From positions 992,001 through 1,056,000 of the forward strand of contig JBAIAA010000524.1 of assembly GCA_037893245.1 (NCBI GenBank): a stretch of 64,000 bases of DNA. The letters are read 5' to 3'. A program made the position numbers and the translations under genes. Positions 13,681 to 26,505 of this stretch are shown one piece after another; the stretch's first letter is position 1; each line of letters starts with the position of its first letter. Source of the DNA: Crossaster papposus (taxonomy: Eukaryota; Echinodermata; Asteroidea; Velatida; Solasteridae). The notes under the pieces were generated by a model, which saw only the letters and a program-made list of their open reading frames with translations, searched no databases and was not told the DNA's origin.

Positions 13681-15208
13681 AGTTTTATGGTATATATCTA
13701 TAACTATATAGGTTTGAAACAAACAAGATGTTACTCAGAACACAATAGGAATGGGTGAACTGTCTGAGGTATTTATGAATTCCTGTTAAAAATACTTTGT
13801 ATCAAAAGTAAAAGAAAGTCAGAATGAAGTCAATAATATCGCAGCGATACAACATGAATAGTTAGCCCATCTGTTGCCATTCAAGTCAGTAATTGTTATT
13901 ATGGTCACTGAGGTCTCTCCAAAATCGAATCCACCATCGACTAAGTTTATAATTGATTATGGGTGGAGGCACCCATGCTCACCCATGTGTTTTCCTTGAG
14001 ACTTTGGATCCTTTCGAAAGACATCAGCCAAGGTTCCTTGTGAAGGCTATATCGCTATAACCAAAAACACCTGCCGCCCTTGCAATTTATCGATATTTCC
14101 GTCTGGTTGCACAAATATTGTATGGTTGAAAAAACCTGGTGAGCACCATCGAATTGAAGTCCACAAAGAAAACTTGTTTAACAAGTGGAAATGTAATTAC
14201 AGAATAGACGCCCGATATTACCCAGAACGCTTCTATATCTTTGTTTTAAGGATGCATATCCCATGCATTTTCTCCTAACGAATTTTCAATATGCATGATT
14301 TGTTTTAACAAAACTACTTTTTTGTAATTTCGGGCGACTGCAACCCTCTGAAAAGTGACTTTAATTTTGTGCACAAAATTAATAACCAGCCCTGTGACAG
14401 CCGAATTATATAATTATAATTATAATGCGGCCTATAATTCAATTTTTCGAAGCAATTATATAAATATACACGATATTTAGATTATTTTGTTTGTTCAATG
14501 TCTTATTCAAAGGTAAATAAATTTTATATTTCAGCAGAAAGGGAGCAACAAATTGCAAAACTAAAAATTTACTCTGTGTATAATAGGCTAAAATGGATGT
14601 TAAAATCACATGAGATGAACGTGTATCCTTAACCTCACTCGCATGACAGTGTAATAATAAAACTTGGGTCATGGAGTTATGATATGATATAAATATAAAT
14701 GTTTATTGTTACTGCAATCTTAGGAAAGGAGCTAAATAGAGTGAATCGGCCAAATTTAATGGTCGTATAAACCATTGGTAAGTGCATGAATCGTCAGGAA
14801 TGGTCGGATTTAGAGGGTAGGGTTATAGTGGGTTTTTTTAATTAAAAAAACAGTTTTTAACCGTTGGGCAGTTTTTCTTTGTGTATTTATGTTACTTGAA
14901 TTATATAATTAAAAAACGATTGCCGCATCTAAATTGCGTATTTGCTTACACGTGGCCTTAACCTCAAGACCCTAAAATTGACTTTATAAAATCGGATGAC
15001 GCATCTTCAACAATAAACACAATTTCATACTCGAGTATAGCGACACTGTTAGCTCATCTCCAATTAACAACCAAGATACAATGGGCGATAGCCATCAGAT
15101 CTCCCGGCATAATAGGAGGAACCTTGGCCTTCAATGCAACATGACTGTACATGTATACTTGAACCGAGTTGTGCTTTGGACTGCTTGTGTGAGCGACTTG
15201 GGGCATTA

Positions 15209-15627
15209 TGTGCCATCAACCTGAACGGTCAGTCGGTAACAAAATGAGGGGAATAATGCTCATGGTGATATTTTTGGCAAGGTGTATACACCCATGTATT
15301 CGGAAAATAAGTGATAGCATTGTAGCGGTGGCTTTTTGAGAGTTATCACCCTTTTTGTAAAACAAAATGGCCACCAACATGCAAGTTTCCGCATATAATT
15401 AATCCGGTATTAAAAAGCATATTGGTAACAAGCATAAGGGCGGCCATTTTGAAAAAAACAGCAATAACATGCACCCACAAATCTGCCACCGCGGCAATGC
15501 TACAAGGCACACTTTCCAACTACAGGGGTGCATACCTTGCCAATATTCGCCATGACCATTGCTCCTTTTGATCATTTTATACCGGTGGCCAATTTGTTTT
15601 GACCGAGGCTGATGGTCTAATAGTAAT
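15209..15627. mobile_element. Fold-back element, intact copy
   Basis: Imperfect arms: GATAGCATTGTAGCGGTGGC on the left against GCCACCGCGGCAATGCTAC on the right, and TTGGCAAGGTGTATACACCC against GGGGTGCATACCTTGCCAA further out. The same element, interrupted, lies at ~21000-21590. Confidence 0.7.
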
Positions 15628-17452
15628 ATGCAATCAACCTGCAAGAACGATCGCGCCTGAATGCAGACGCGGCTCTGATCCCGCGAGAGGTGCTAGATTG
15701 GCCGCACATCTGAGCCACGTCCTGCAAAATCGTTTTAGTTCAGTATGATTGGAGTTATCTGAGCACCTTTCGAAGCTATAAGGTACGGAACAAAATAATG
15801 TTCTTTCATTCGTTTTTGTGTAAAAAGCTTTCAGCTGATTGAAAAACATCATCGATCACCGACTCCGACATCAACAACAGTTGAGAGCGTTGAGCAACAT
15901 GGAAAGTAACATTTCCCATTAACTCTGACCAAAGTTAGGAAGTGAAGTTCCTTTTAACAAGAAATGTTTTCTCAGTGCTTATTGGTGTGTTGGTTTTCAT
16001 ATTTTTTTTTTCGGTCCGAAAGAAATCTTTTTAAAGACATTCGAGTACCTCGTCTCGTCGATGTAGCTTGGGGAAATTCACGGTTACTGTCCCGACACCG
16101 CGAATGACCTGTCCCAGTGAAGCGTACCGATGTTAATTGTGTATTAGGTATATCACCGGCACCTTCGCAGTCTTCAAGAAAATAATTCGAGCACACCAGA
16201 CTATTACGAACACATAATGTGACAAGTATGGTACCCAAGGGAATGGTAATGTCCATATGAATTGGATCACCACAGGAGATGGGGCCATTTGTTTTAGCAT
16301 TATACAGCGATAGTAACATTACTCGTCCTTTTTAAAACCGGTCCTGCATGTAATTAAAATGCACATTAACTAGGCAGGCAGATTGGTGCCCAATAATGAT
16401 AGAATTATTCACTAAGATAAAAACATGAATTTGGCACAGATTTGACCGTTGAAAAAAATATAGGTAGAATAACAAGAAATGGCAGCCATTCTGAAAATGT
16501 TGAACTAATCTGCGATGACCATAATAAGCCAAATATCTCATGGCATACCATGCTTTTTTTATCATCAAGTGAACAATTTTTACCAATCTGAATGGCTATA
16601 CAAACTTTAGAAAGTCAATGTTATAAACAATTATATTACCGATGGTTCCAAAGAGGCCATTTTGAACTATACCCGACTTTACGGATTCCTATACATATAA
16701 AATGGGTGTTAATAATTGACCTTAGCTCTGTGCCAACCACGGCTTAATGTTAATTTACCCTTGGGGCATGCCATACCAATTAAAATAACGCTCCATATTT
16801 ACAAACGAAAGAAAGGTTTGTATGACGGTGTATACTTCTGAGTAAATACAACTTATTACGATGTTTGATCTTTTGCATGTATAAGCTTGGCTTCGGGTTA
16901 ATAATAACGAGGCAAAGTCGATTTAATTCAGCAACTTAATTTAATTCAGTTTGTCGCTGAATTATAGATTACGGTAAAACTTAGATGGCGATATGTCCTA
17001 TACTACAAAGAGACTTTTAGGGTAAAACGAGTGTCAATTATAATGTTTGACAAAACATTTCCACGGCACAAAGGCATTCTCCGAAATGGGGCCTTATTCC
17101 TGCTTCTCCAAAGTGCGTTCAAGGATGGTCTCAAACAAAAGCTATTCTAAAACGAGAATCGTTTTTAGCGTCACCTATTTTAAGATATGTAATGTCACTT
17201 AAGGTAGCATTGAAGGAGAATGGTGTACAAGGTTCGCATGCTCCTGCATTACAAACACTTAAGGGCAGACACTCATAGAGAAAACACCATACTCTTCCCT
17301 AAGATGGAATTTCTGTCGATAGATGTAAATTCATTATTAGATTTTGGCCCTTGCTAATATTAAATTTACATCTCCCGACTCAAACTCCATTTATGAAACA
17401 TTTTGCTTGCGGTAGCTGCTGCTAATCAGATTTGAACTAGCCAGCCGGTCCC

Positions 17453-17522
17453 GGCTAGCTCGGTGGTCAAGTGGTGAGACATCTGCGGTAATTACGAGGT
17501 TGTGGGTTCGAGTCCCACCCGA
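17453..17522 (+). repeat. tRNA-like SINE head
   Basis: TGGTCAAGTGG (A-box-like) and GGTTCGAGTCC (B-box, perfect) about 40 nt apart, with a T-run after GTTGAGG. The acceptor stem does not pair, so this is a tRNA-derived repeat or pseudo-tRNA, not a working tRNA gene. Confidence 0.65.
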
Positions 17523-17620
17523 ATCAGTTGAGGTTTTTTTTCTCAAAAGAATCTCTCGGGAAATAACAGCGAGTACATTTACAGTGTAAATACACGTCGG
17601 TGGAGGGCCAAAATGTAATA

Positions 17621-18227
17621 TAGGTTTTCCCAGTCAATTTCGGCAATTGAGCAGCCAACTTAACTTTCGTGCGTTCGAATTAAAGCGATTTTGCCTATTA
17701 TCCAGTTTATACCCCGTTTAAAATTCAGAATTCTGGCATTTAATTTAGTTTTGAGGCGTTCAAATTCCTTTAGCAATGTGATGAATTTAGCATATCATCG
17801 TTCTTTTTCGTGACGCACAATCATCATTCAATTTTAGCAAAGCTGGTTTGACTGGAGATTTTTGCTGATTTATTTTTTCAAATTTTGTAAAGACGCAATC
17901 AATTTCGCTAAATGATAATTCAAATAAGTACGACAAATAAATGCAAACAAACAGATAAACAAATAAATTGCGCTAGACAACTGTTTCGTATCTTATAACT
18001 TATAAGTCAGTCAAACCTTTTGTTTTTGAATTAGAATTTAAATTATGTTTTGTTGAATTGTCAAATTGGATGGTTATTTTGTTAAATTGAATGACGCAAC
18101 AGTACCTTTGCCTAGTCATAAAACGAAATCGAATGACCAATTTCAGCAGTATTCGATTTCGCGCGAAATAGAATGGCGCAGTGGTTATATTAGCTGCTAT
18201 TTTGCCGAAATTGACTGGGAAAACCTA
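17621..18227. mobile_element. Non-autonomous DNA element with 28-bp terminal inverted repeats
   Basis: Ends TAGGTTTTCCCAGTCAATTT and its complement AAATTGACTGGGAAAACCTA, with arms extending to CGGCAA/TTGCCG, bound 607 bp. There is no reading frame of note. It starts about 100 bp after the tRNA-like block. Confidence 0.82.
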
Positions 18228-19682
18228 CATAACTTTGGAGGCTAATCATAGTAATATTCGCAGCTGGGGTGCTGAATTGCGAAGGACGCGGCTACAACGT
18301 GGTGGATCGAGTCGATAGCACGTAAAGCTTAAGCCGCGTCTGGCAGCCGGCCATACGACCCATTATCTGGCCACGGCCTGGTTGCATCTATGGTCTTAAG
18401 TGCTGTACTAAGGTTACGAACGAAAATAGGTTGCACCATCGATGCCTTACGACATTTTTTATATTTTTTTATATTATTTCTCAGGTGAACAAGAACATGA
18501 CAAAATACAATGTATAAGTAACAAAATACAATCACTAATCACTATCTGGTAACTTCGTTGTCGTACGCATTGTAACTTACGTGTGGTGTTAGATAACTTT
18601 CGTGCAACCGAAAGAAATTACAACACAGCTGTTGCACCATCACAACTTACGCATTAGTAGGACATGGATTTACGAGATGAAATTACGTCTAGTGGGGAGG
18701 TGACTTTAAATTGTTAGGGTATAGCAATACGCGGAAATATGTTCAGGTTCAAAGCACAGTGTCATTTATGATTTGTTTAATAACAATATTGAAAACAATA
18801 CTTCTGCATGTTTTAACACCATTTGGTTGTGAAAAATATGTTTATGAAAAAAATTGTTTTTAAATTTAAAACTAAACATTTGCGAAGGACAAAAACACGA
18901 AATTCGTGTTAAAAACGATTAGACAATAATTTATCAAGAAATCCTTCAGAAAAACAGTAGCAGAGGGAAAAGAACAACTAGACAGCAATTTTTATAAGAC
19001 GTTTTGGAGACTAGACGTGGAATTAACTATTTAGATTTTGTTCAAATGCCTCAATTGTTTCTACTTTAAAAAATGCAAAAATTATAGCAATGAATACAAA
19101 TTGACAAAACAAACACAAAAGTAGGGTCGAACAAAATGAAATTGTTCAATGTACAATCCGGAATGTTTTAATAAAAACGGAACACGCACTAGGCGAGTCA
19201 AAGGAAGTGACCGAATTTGACAAATATGAGAAAAATATTTGGCTCACTCCACCAATAATATATTGTTTACAGAAATAAGGTAAAGATTTTTGACTATGCA
19301 TAACTTCTGATAGCGTGGATCTATTTCGGTAATTCTTTTTCCCAAATGAGCGAGAGAACATGCTCTTTATTGACATGCTTGTTTGGTGTATCAAATTTGA
19401 TTGCTTTACAAAAATAATACATAATTGATTGAAAACCTGCTGTGTACATGCAGTTGCTATTTAATTTCGGGATTGTGACCTGCGTCGGTTCCAATACAGT
19501 TATACACTCCTAGCCTACGGCGTGTCGTATTATGCATTTATAGGACAGGCCTAAAAGCTTTTTAATTGGTGCAACCGCAGTTACGACACGTCTTTGGGCA
19601 GTCCTTATCCTACGACAAGCATGTAGGACATGTTTGGTGCACAGCTAAATATCATCGAAACTATGGATTTTTGATTTGATTT

Positions 19683-19800
19683 GTGAATTTTGTTGAGAGA
19701 GAGAGGAGAATCAACCACTACTGGTTCGAGCCGGGCATCGAACCTGGGCCACATTGGTGGAAGACGAGTGCTTTTACACACTTAATAATTGAACCGATTC
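19683..19800 (-). repeat. Degraded tRNA-like repeat fragment
   Basis: Contains GGCATCGAACCTGGGCCAC, the reverse of a B-box region, followed by GGTGGAAGACGAGTGC as in the 26.4 and 61.1 kb repeats. No other part of the family is clear. Confidence 0.45.
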
Positions 19801-20999
19801 CTTGTCCTTTCAAAGGTCTTTTGTTGCAAACTATTGTAACCAAGCAGACGCAAGATATAAACAACATCTGATGGGAACTTTCTTTCAGGTCTGACAACAA
19901 GGTGTTTTATTTAATTTGGACAAAAATAACTGATCATTATGACCAATTAATAGTACCAAGGCTACAGCAATAACAAGGCTACCAGATATAGTTACGGGAT
20001 CTGCTAGAAGTTAATGTGGTGCAAACTCGTGTAGCAGAAGCTACCGCCGTAAATGTCCGTACCACATACAGGATTACGAAAGATTTTCAGCACACGTCCG
20101 TAAATGACAGAAAAGGCGAAGCTTCCCAGTATATCAGAACTCGGGTCAAATGAATACGGCTGAACTTAGGAAACAGAAAACAAAACAAAAGAACAGCGCT
20201 CTACAGACCCGTCTCGGTCTCACGGCGGCAAGTGCAGGAATGACGATTTCAAATTTCACTTTGCACCACGCCTTACCACATGCATGAGTAAGCATGGCAT
20301 TTCTGTAATTCCCTAACAATACACACAACTTTCGATTCCCAAATAAATCAAACCCTTAAAGACGGTATCTGGGACACTGAATATTCATACATTCTCGATG
20401 GGATTTTCATAGTCAAAAGGACGCCAGAAGGTAAGTAATAACAATAATTAAGTAAGCAAATGAATTCGCGGATTGCGAGTTCGGTTGGTTACACTATCCT
20501 TGGTCATTAGTTTGTGTGCCTTGTCTATGGTACAATAACAAAGGGAAATACAAAGCTGTGTTCTCGAGAGTTAAATGTAAAACATGAGTGAGTGCGCGTA
20601 CAGTAAATAAACAGGCTCACAAAAACGCAGCGCGGACGATTATCTGGGTCACGTTTTAACGGACGCCGCACGACTGCCATGCCCCATATTCCTATCGGAA
20701 TTACAAAGGTACTAATAATGTTCGATCAATTTATTACTCAAGGTTTCTGCAGTTTCATTTGTAAACAGTTGTTAATCTAATATTTCACGCATCACACTGT
20801 CTTCCGCAAAGCGATCGAGGTGACCTCGTTCCATCAGTACCACCCCACGCATCCAGGGACACACTACATCTTATCGGATGTGACAATACTCTGGCTTTTA
20901 TTTCTGCATCAGTGATCCCAATGATTAAATATGTTTTTTTCTTGACCTTGGATTTCCGATGTATTTTTTCCCTCTGTTAAAGGGATTATGTGCACGAAT

Positions 21000-21590
21000 A
21001 GTAAACGTAGGGAAAATGACACCATGGGCTAAAACCTTGGTGCATCTGGTTATTTCTGGCAATATATACAACCCCTTTAGTTAGAAAATATGTGATAGCA
21101 TTGCAGCGGTGGCAGCTTTTTAGGTGTTATCACAGTTTGTTTTTTTAATGGCCGCCAATATGCTTGTTACCACATATAATTAACCCGTGGCCAATTTCAT
21201 AGAGCACAAAAAAGTCTTGCTCATTAAAAACAGGTTACCAGCCCAAATACGTGTTTTTCATGCTAAGCAAAAAAACAGCTGATTATCAATCCAGAACAAT
21301 AAAGATCAGGTGAAAATTTGGTCTCTAACCTTGTTTTTGCCAAGGACAAATTGTCATGCTAAGCAAATTTTTGTGCTTAGCAGCTCTATGAAATTGGCCC
21401 CCGGTGACAACCACGCTAGCGGCCATGAAAAAAACTAAATTGACAAGTGATAACACCTAAAAAGCTGCCACCGCTCACGCTGCAATACTATACTATCACA
21501 CATTTTCTAACGCGAATACTTTGTCAAAAACGCTATGAGCATTATTACTCCTCCTGATCATTTTGATATTGGTACCGAGGCTGATGGTCA
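21000..21590. mobile_element. Fold-back element, copy split by a nested insertion
   Basis: Arms at ~21088-21133 and ~21446-21513 (GTGATAGCATTGCAGCGGTG against its complement) match the 15.2-kb copy, as does the right end ACCGAGGCTGATGGTC. The spacer is enlarged by another element at 21189-21399. Confidence 0.7.
21189..21399. mobile_element. MITE-like element nested in the fold-back element
   Basis: Inverted ends GGCCAATTTCATAGAGC and GCTCTATGAAATTGGCC (17 bp, perfect). Internal blocks AAACAGGTTACCAGCC and CATGCTAAGCAAATTTTTGTG recur at 43555-43815 and, partly, at 10760-10860. Confidence 0.8.
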
Positions 21591-22054
21591 ATAGTGAAGG
21601 AAGATGTTTATATTTTACGTGATATCTGACGTGTGTGTCGGCTCAGATCTCCCGCGCCCACAACGCAAATAGATGTACAATTTACGCTTGTACATCTGAA
21701 ACATTATTGTTATATGAATAATATTTAAAACCAAATGTAATTGATCATATAATGTCAGTTTGTCAGTTGATGGTGTAAATATAGTAAGCGAATTCAATTA
21801 CATGCGGAAAAATTAAAATCTGAAGAAACAGAATTGTTTCTCCAAGATTGTTCAAGTGACAGAATTTTTCAAATTTTGGTCGATTTCTTGGGCATTTATA
21901 ATGAATGCTGGATTTAGGATAAGCACCGCACGAGTAAAATAAAATGTGTGCCTTTTGTAAGTCTAGCATCCCTTGTCAATGCCCAAGTAAGTCTTTCTCT
22001 AACCCACCCATCCCCTCCCAAAAAGCAACTGAAGATAAATTACTTTTGACCTAC

Positions 22055-22328
22055 CTGTTAAGATCGACAACCTGCTCATGGCCGGAAAAGGGTTATTTCC
22101 CGAGGTGTCCAGGATATCCAAGCGGTACACCTCGCCCTTGATCTTGTAGATCTTGCGGTGAAAGTCCTCGATTGTCGGTGTGTACTGCTCCTCGAACTGG
22201 CCGTTGAGAAATCGTTTGACGATGGACGTTTTACCGACCTTTGAGGAACCGAGGACCACCAGGCGGTAGCAGTTCTTGGCGGGGGTGTTTAGCTCGCTCT
22301 CGAGCACCGACACGCTGTCGTCGCACAT
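22055..22328 (-). CDS. RASD1: RASD/Dexras-type Ras GTPase, first coding exon (partial)
   Basis: This is the first coding exon of a small GTPase of the RASD (Dexras1/Rhes) branch of Ras, which acts in G-protein signalling at membranes. ATG is at 22328. The exon encodes 91 residues plus one base and ends in a CAG|GTAGGT donor at 22054-22053. Visible motifs are a P-loop GSSKVGKT (residues 27-34), a switch I YTPTIED (49-55) and a G3 motif DTSGN (74-78), where Asn replaces the catalytic Gln of classical Ras, as in the RASD family. The block PAKNCYR before the P-loop and the LSILTG end also fit RASD. The G4/G5 motifs and the CAAX tail must lie in a downstream exon (lower coordinates), and I could not find it. 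RASD1 and RASD2 cannot be told apart here. Confidence in the family is high. Confidence 0.9.
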
Positions 22329-22489
22329 CTTGTCAGATCGACGGCTTTACCGACTGCCTGTTCTGTGGTGTTTCTTTCTAGTGATAAAAACCAACGGTTT
22401 CTATACAGTTAGTGCATATGCACTGCAGCTCTATAATAAGCCTTAAGACAACCAGAGACTGGGAGAAAAGACGATAAGGAATGTGTCAA

Positions 22490-22580
22490 GTTTTAAGACG
22501 TGGGAGAAAAAACCCCGAGGAATATTCCTGGGGGAAGCCACGGATGTGAGATGAAGGATCTGGAAATCCAATCCACATTC
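22490..22580 (-). repeat. Fragment of the 26.4-kb SINE-like family
   Basis: GTGGGAGAAAAAACCCCGAG, GAATATTCCTGGGGGAAGCC and AAATCCAATCCACAT match the 26340-26505 and 61065-61230 repeats. It lies just upstream of RASD exon 1. Confidence 0.6.
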
Positions 22581-25255
22581 GCATCGATGCAGTTGCTTTC
22601 CAGTTGCAGCAACGCGCGTGGATATATTATGAGGACGTCTCAGGGATGTAGACAGCTGCCGGAGTATGCTTGACTGTAATCTCGAGAGTTGTGGAGCTAG
22701 CTACTCTGCACCGACGGATGAACCTCGTACGGTGGAGGCAGTTCACGGAGCGGGCACTTCTTATGAAGTGGATGGATGCGCGCCAAGGTCAGCTATGCCT
22801 TCGAGTCATGATTCACTATCGATGCAAAGTCTGCAGTACGGACTGATCCAATTCTCCGAATCGGTGTCACATTCTTATTGGCGCAACAGCTACGGTTGAT
22901 GTGATACGCAACCAACCATAATCACCAACCATGATCACGTTGTTTGAAATGGATTCTAAATGACGTTGTTTTTAAAGGGTAGACAACTTTCTCTTTTTTA
23001 TGTTTGAAATGAAAGGTCATTTTGTATTTTTCGTGGCACCAACAACGACAATCTAATTACAAATCTTGGGTAATCCCGTACGTCATCAAACTGGCATAAT
23101 CACACGACAACGTTACAAAATCAAGTTACAAAACGCTACAATGTGATTAGTGACTCGTAAACAACGTAGAGAACGCTATTAATCAATGCATGACGTAAAT
23201 CAACCCAGTTACTCGGTGCTTTTTTGTCTTACTTAACTGCTGTGTTACCGAAGAAAACCACAGTCGGCCAAACTTATGCAAGAACTTCAGCCATGTCAGT
23301 CGTTACAAAACGTAAATAAAAACCGAGCCCTCTTTAAATCCACAGATGTTCATTTTGGGCGCCTAAAACATCAAAACATTTCGAAAGGCGGTCACTGGCA
23401 GAAGCATCTTGTCACATACACCTTTCTCTATGCATACACTATACAATGTCATCGACTTATATCAGTTTAACTGCACAAAGCACCCGCGCCGCGCCTGGCA
23501 TGCGGGGACACCTGTCTGGCATAAGCAAGCGCCAATGAAGTTGAGCAACGGGATATGAATATTCATGTCGAATCAAGTTACGAACTTTGATAGGCTGTGC
23601 GGCACGCGCGTGATGAGCAGCGCTGGCAGACGATCTCCAAAGCCGGTTTTAGTACGTACAATGTACATGACTAGACTATGCATGTGTGTCTGATGTTAGG
23701 CATATATATATGTACTAGTACATGTAATTCACAGCGCCATGATCTGATTTGGAAATGGCGCAATCAACTTCTAGAATTAGGAGAGCCTTGCTTTTCCTCT
23801 ATGCTCAAAGCTAACATGACGGAGAATCCAAGCACGCAATTACCAAGCTGTGTTAATTTTTGACGCGATACACTGTATCATAAATTGGGTCTCTCTTTTC
23901 GCGCTGCCAAGCACATCCGATTGCAGTCACTCCTCACTACACATGAAGCGAGTTCGGCCTCGTAAATTAAGACTGATTTTGCTGGGGCCAAATCATGGCC
24001 ACGGGACGTGCTTGTTGATTACATCCGCATCAGGTTTAAACCCCACTCATTTAATTGCCTTTCACAGTCTTGGTTCAAGATCCTCCTCCGGGGCGACTGC
24101 AAGATTTCTGAACTTTTAGAACAGTGGCATCAATAATTTATGTAGGCCATGTGGGTTTTTTTTAACTGGTTTCTTTTCGATATACAACATTAAAAAACAT
24201 TAAAAAACATTTTTAAAAAACCAACTACGAAATTATTATGAAATACCTTACTGGACTGTTGGTGAATGACAGTCTAAAGCATCCTGTAAAATTATGTCAT
24301 CTGATGTTTTTGCCGTTATTTTCAAGAAAAGTATTTTTTTTATTTAAAAAAAAAATGATCTTTTTCTTCAAATACTACCCGCAATTTAGTATATTTAGTT
24401 AGTTCGCATTTTTGCCTTATTATAGAGGCTCTAAGCCAGTGTCCGAATTACGTGGCTGCGGCTTGAAATTGCACACAGGTCAATGAGAAGTGGCTCATCA
24501 TTAACACCACCTATAATGACGTAACGCTTTGTTTAAATGTGTGCTTTCCTATGTGGCAGTCTGTTTCTCCTTCCAGACATACCAGATTTCATTCCGATTT
24601 CGCTATCACAGGAAACGCATATATAAACAAAGCCATTACGTCATTACGTCTCAGGTCTATTTGAAAAAATAAGAACCCTGCACCCCCAATTTTTTTTTAT
24701 AGAAAATTTGATTAAATTTTGTGGAATTAAGGAAGACCTCCAACGACATTGATCACTGAAAAAGTCAAAGTCTACATTACTGCACAATCGCTATTACTTG
24801 TATTATTGTCTAATCAGATCACAAGATATCCAATTTCTATATGATGAGGCAAAGCAGGAATTTAATCCTACGAGACAAATTAACATAATTGTCAATCACA
24901 ATCTGGAACTCCAAACTAATTCAATGAATCTTCAAAGATTGGATCTGCCGATGATGGGGCCCTTGATCATTTGTTTAAACCACGGCCTCCTATCCAGCTT
25001 CGACTTCGTCCACGACCTTTTGGCTTCATCTCCGACGACAGAAAATATTTAATCCCAGAACCAAAATGGTAGCAATGTTACATATTCTTGGCCTGATTTG
25101 GTAGAAAATTGTTGTTCCTGACCAAGACTATATAAACCCATTTTGAGTCAAAGGCAAGTGTCTGAAATTTTCTGAATTAAGCAATACCGAAGTTTGCAAA
25201 TACCGACCGAGTACCAATCATTGTGCCATACGGTTTTTCCATAAACAAAATTTAA

Positions 25256-26051
25256 AGGGGCACTATGTCCCGAAATCCCCGAAAATTGTTGTTTTGGATT
25301 GTTTACTTATCCTATTTCATCTGGTTTAATGGAAATCAACCCAATGTCTTATACCGTTCCCAAGAAAAGACGAAGAAAAGAAAACCGGTTGTTTATATCT
25401 GACACGATGAAGAATGCACACGTTCTTCTTGTTGTTTTCATTCAGTGTACGATACACATTGTGTGCGTCACATAAATTACACACAGCACCAATGCACACA
25501 GCTTTACCTTACATACGTACTGTGGACATTCCTTTGTCTTCGTGTAGTTAAAAAACGTTGACTAAATACTCATTTTTCTTGCTTCCCCAAAACAAATTTA
25601 CCCTCAAATTTTGATTCTGGGCCTCTCAGCTGTTTCTTCTCACTTTTCTATATATAACCCTAACCCGTTTTTCCTCTAGCGCTCTTTTTCGGAAACTGAA
25701 AAACGGATCGTGGACCTGGGCAAGTCCACAAACCGTAACCTCTTCCCGCATCGTGTGGACCTATTGTTCGGAGGTCCACAGTGCGTATGCAAGACTAACT
25801 GACAGAAATGGTTATCTTACACATCTGCAAAAGGCGTACATTCCACGACTGGAATCATGAATACACCAAAACAGCTCAAACTTGTCACAAAAGTAGACCC
25901 CGAAACTCGTTCTACACAAGAATAACACAAAAACACCCAGTTTTTAATAGATGGATGTGTGGATGTATATATCCCACTTTTAAATGCTCTTTTCAATTAA
26001 CATCATTTTGTTGAAAACGCGTTGAGGGTGATTCCAGGACATAGTATCCCT
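25256..26051. mobile_element. TTAA-flanked non-autonomous DNA element, ~0.8 kb
   Basis: Ends AGGGGCACTATGTCC and GGACATAGTATCCCT are inverted repeats (two differences) and both sit next to TTAA (25252-25255 and 26052-26055), the target duplication typical of piggyBac-type elements. There is no transposase frame. An inner inverted pair GTGGACCT/AGGTCCAC lies near 25710-25780. Confidence 0.75.
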
Positions 26052-26339
26052 TTAATAAAATTCTGGTTGCATCTTGATGGCAGTAACATTTTGCGGTTTA
26101 AATTAACCTTGTACTTGTACAATCAGAAAAACTATTTTTCTTGCTCATTGAAGCCAATAGTTTGCAGCTACTAATCATGAATCATCAGTTAGTTACGATG
26201 TTGGTCAAACTGAGTGAGTGAGTGAGTTTTTAGGGTTTAACGCCGTACCAGCATCAATGGCCATATTCACGGCGGGAACAAATTTCATTCAACAATTTGT
26301 TATTTCATTCAACAATTAATGTGAAGAAGTTACAGTTTT

Positions 26340-26505
26340 AGAGGTGGGAGGAAAACCCCAGAAGAATATCCTGGGGAAAAACCCACGGAGTCAGGCAGGG
26401 ACTGAAAACCCAATCCACATATTGGCCCAGGCCGGATTCGAACCCGGGTCATAGTGGTGGAAGGCGAGGAAAGAACCGCTACACCAACCCGACTCCCCTG
26501 GTCAA
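26340..26505 (-). repeat. tRNA-related SINE-like repeat
   Basis: On the minus strand the B-box-like GGTTCGAATCC (plus: GGATTCGAACC) is followed by blocks that on plus read GGGAGGAAAACCCCAGAAGA and TCCTGGGGAAAAACCCACGG. The same repeat is at 61065-61230. A GAGT microsatellite precedes it near 26212-26227. Confidence 0.7.

Larger units (their letters stand above)
10106..21998. other. Gene-free stretch between repeats, 10-22 kb
   Basis: No recognisable exon. It holds the elements at 10953, 13380, 15209, 17621 and 21000, a tRNA-like repeat at 17.45 kb and AT-rich sequence. The RASD second exon was looked for on the minus strand and not seen. Confidence 0.5.

Noticed and set aside
22666..22899. 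77-residue plus-strand frame upstream of RASD exon 1
   Set aside because: It lies beside a SINE-like fragment, opposite the RASD promoter/5' UTR side, with no recognisable domain.
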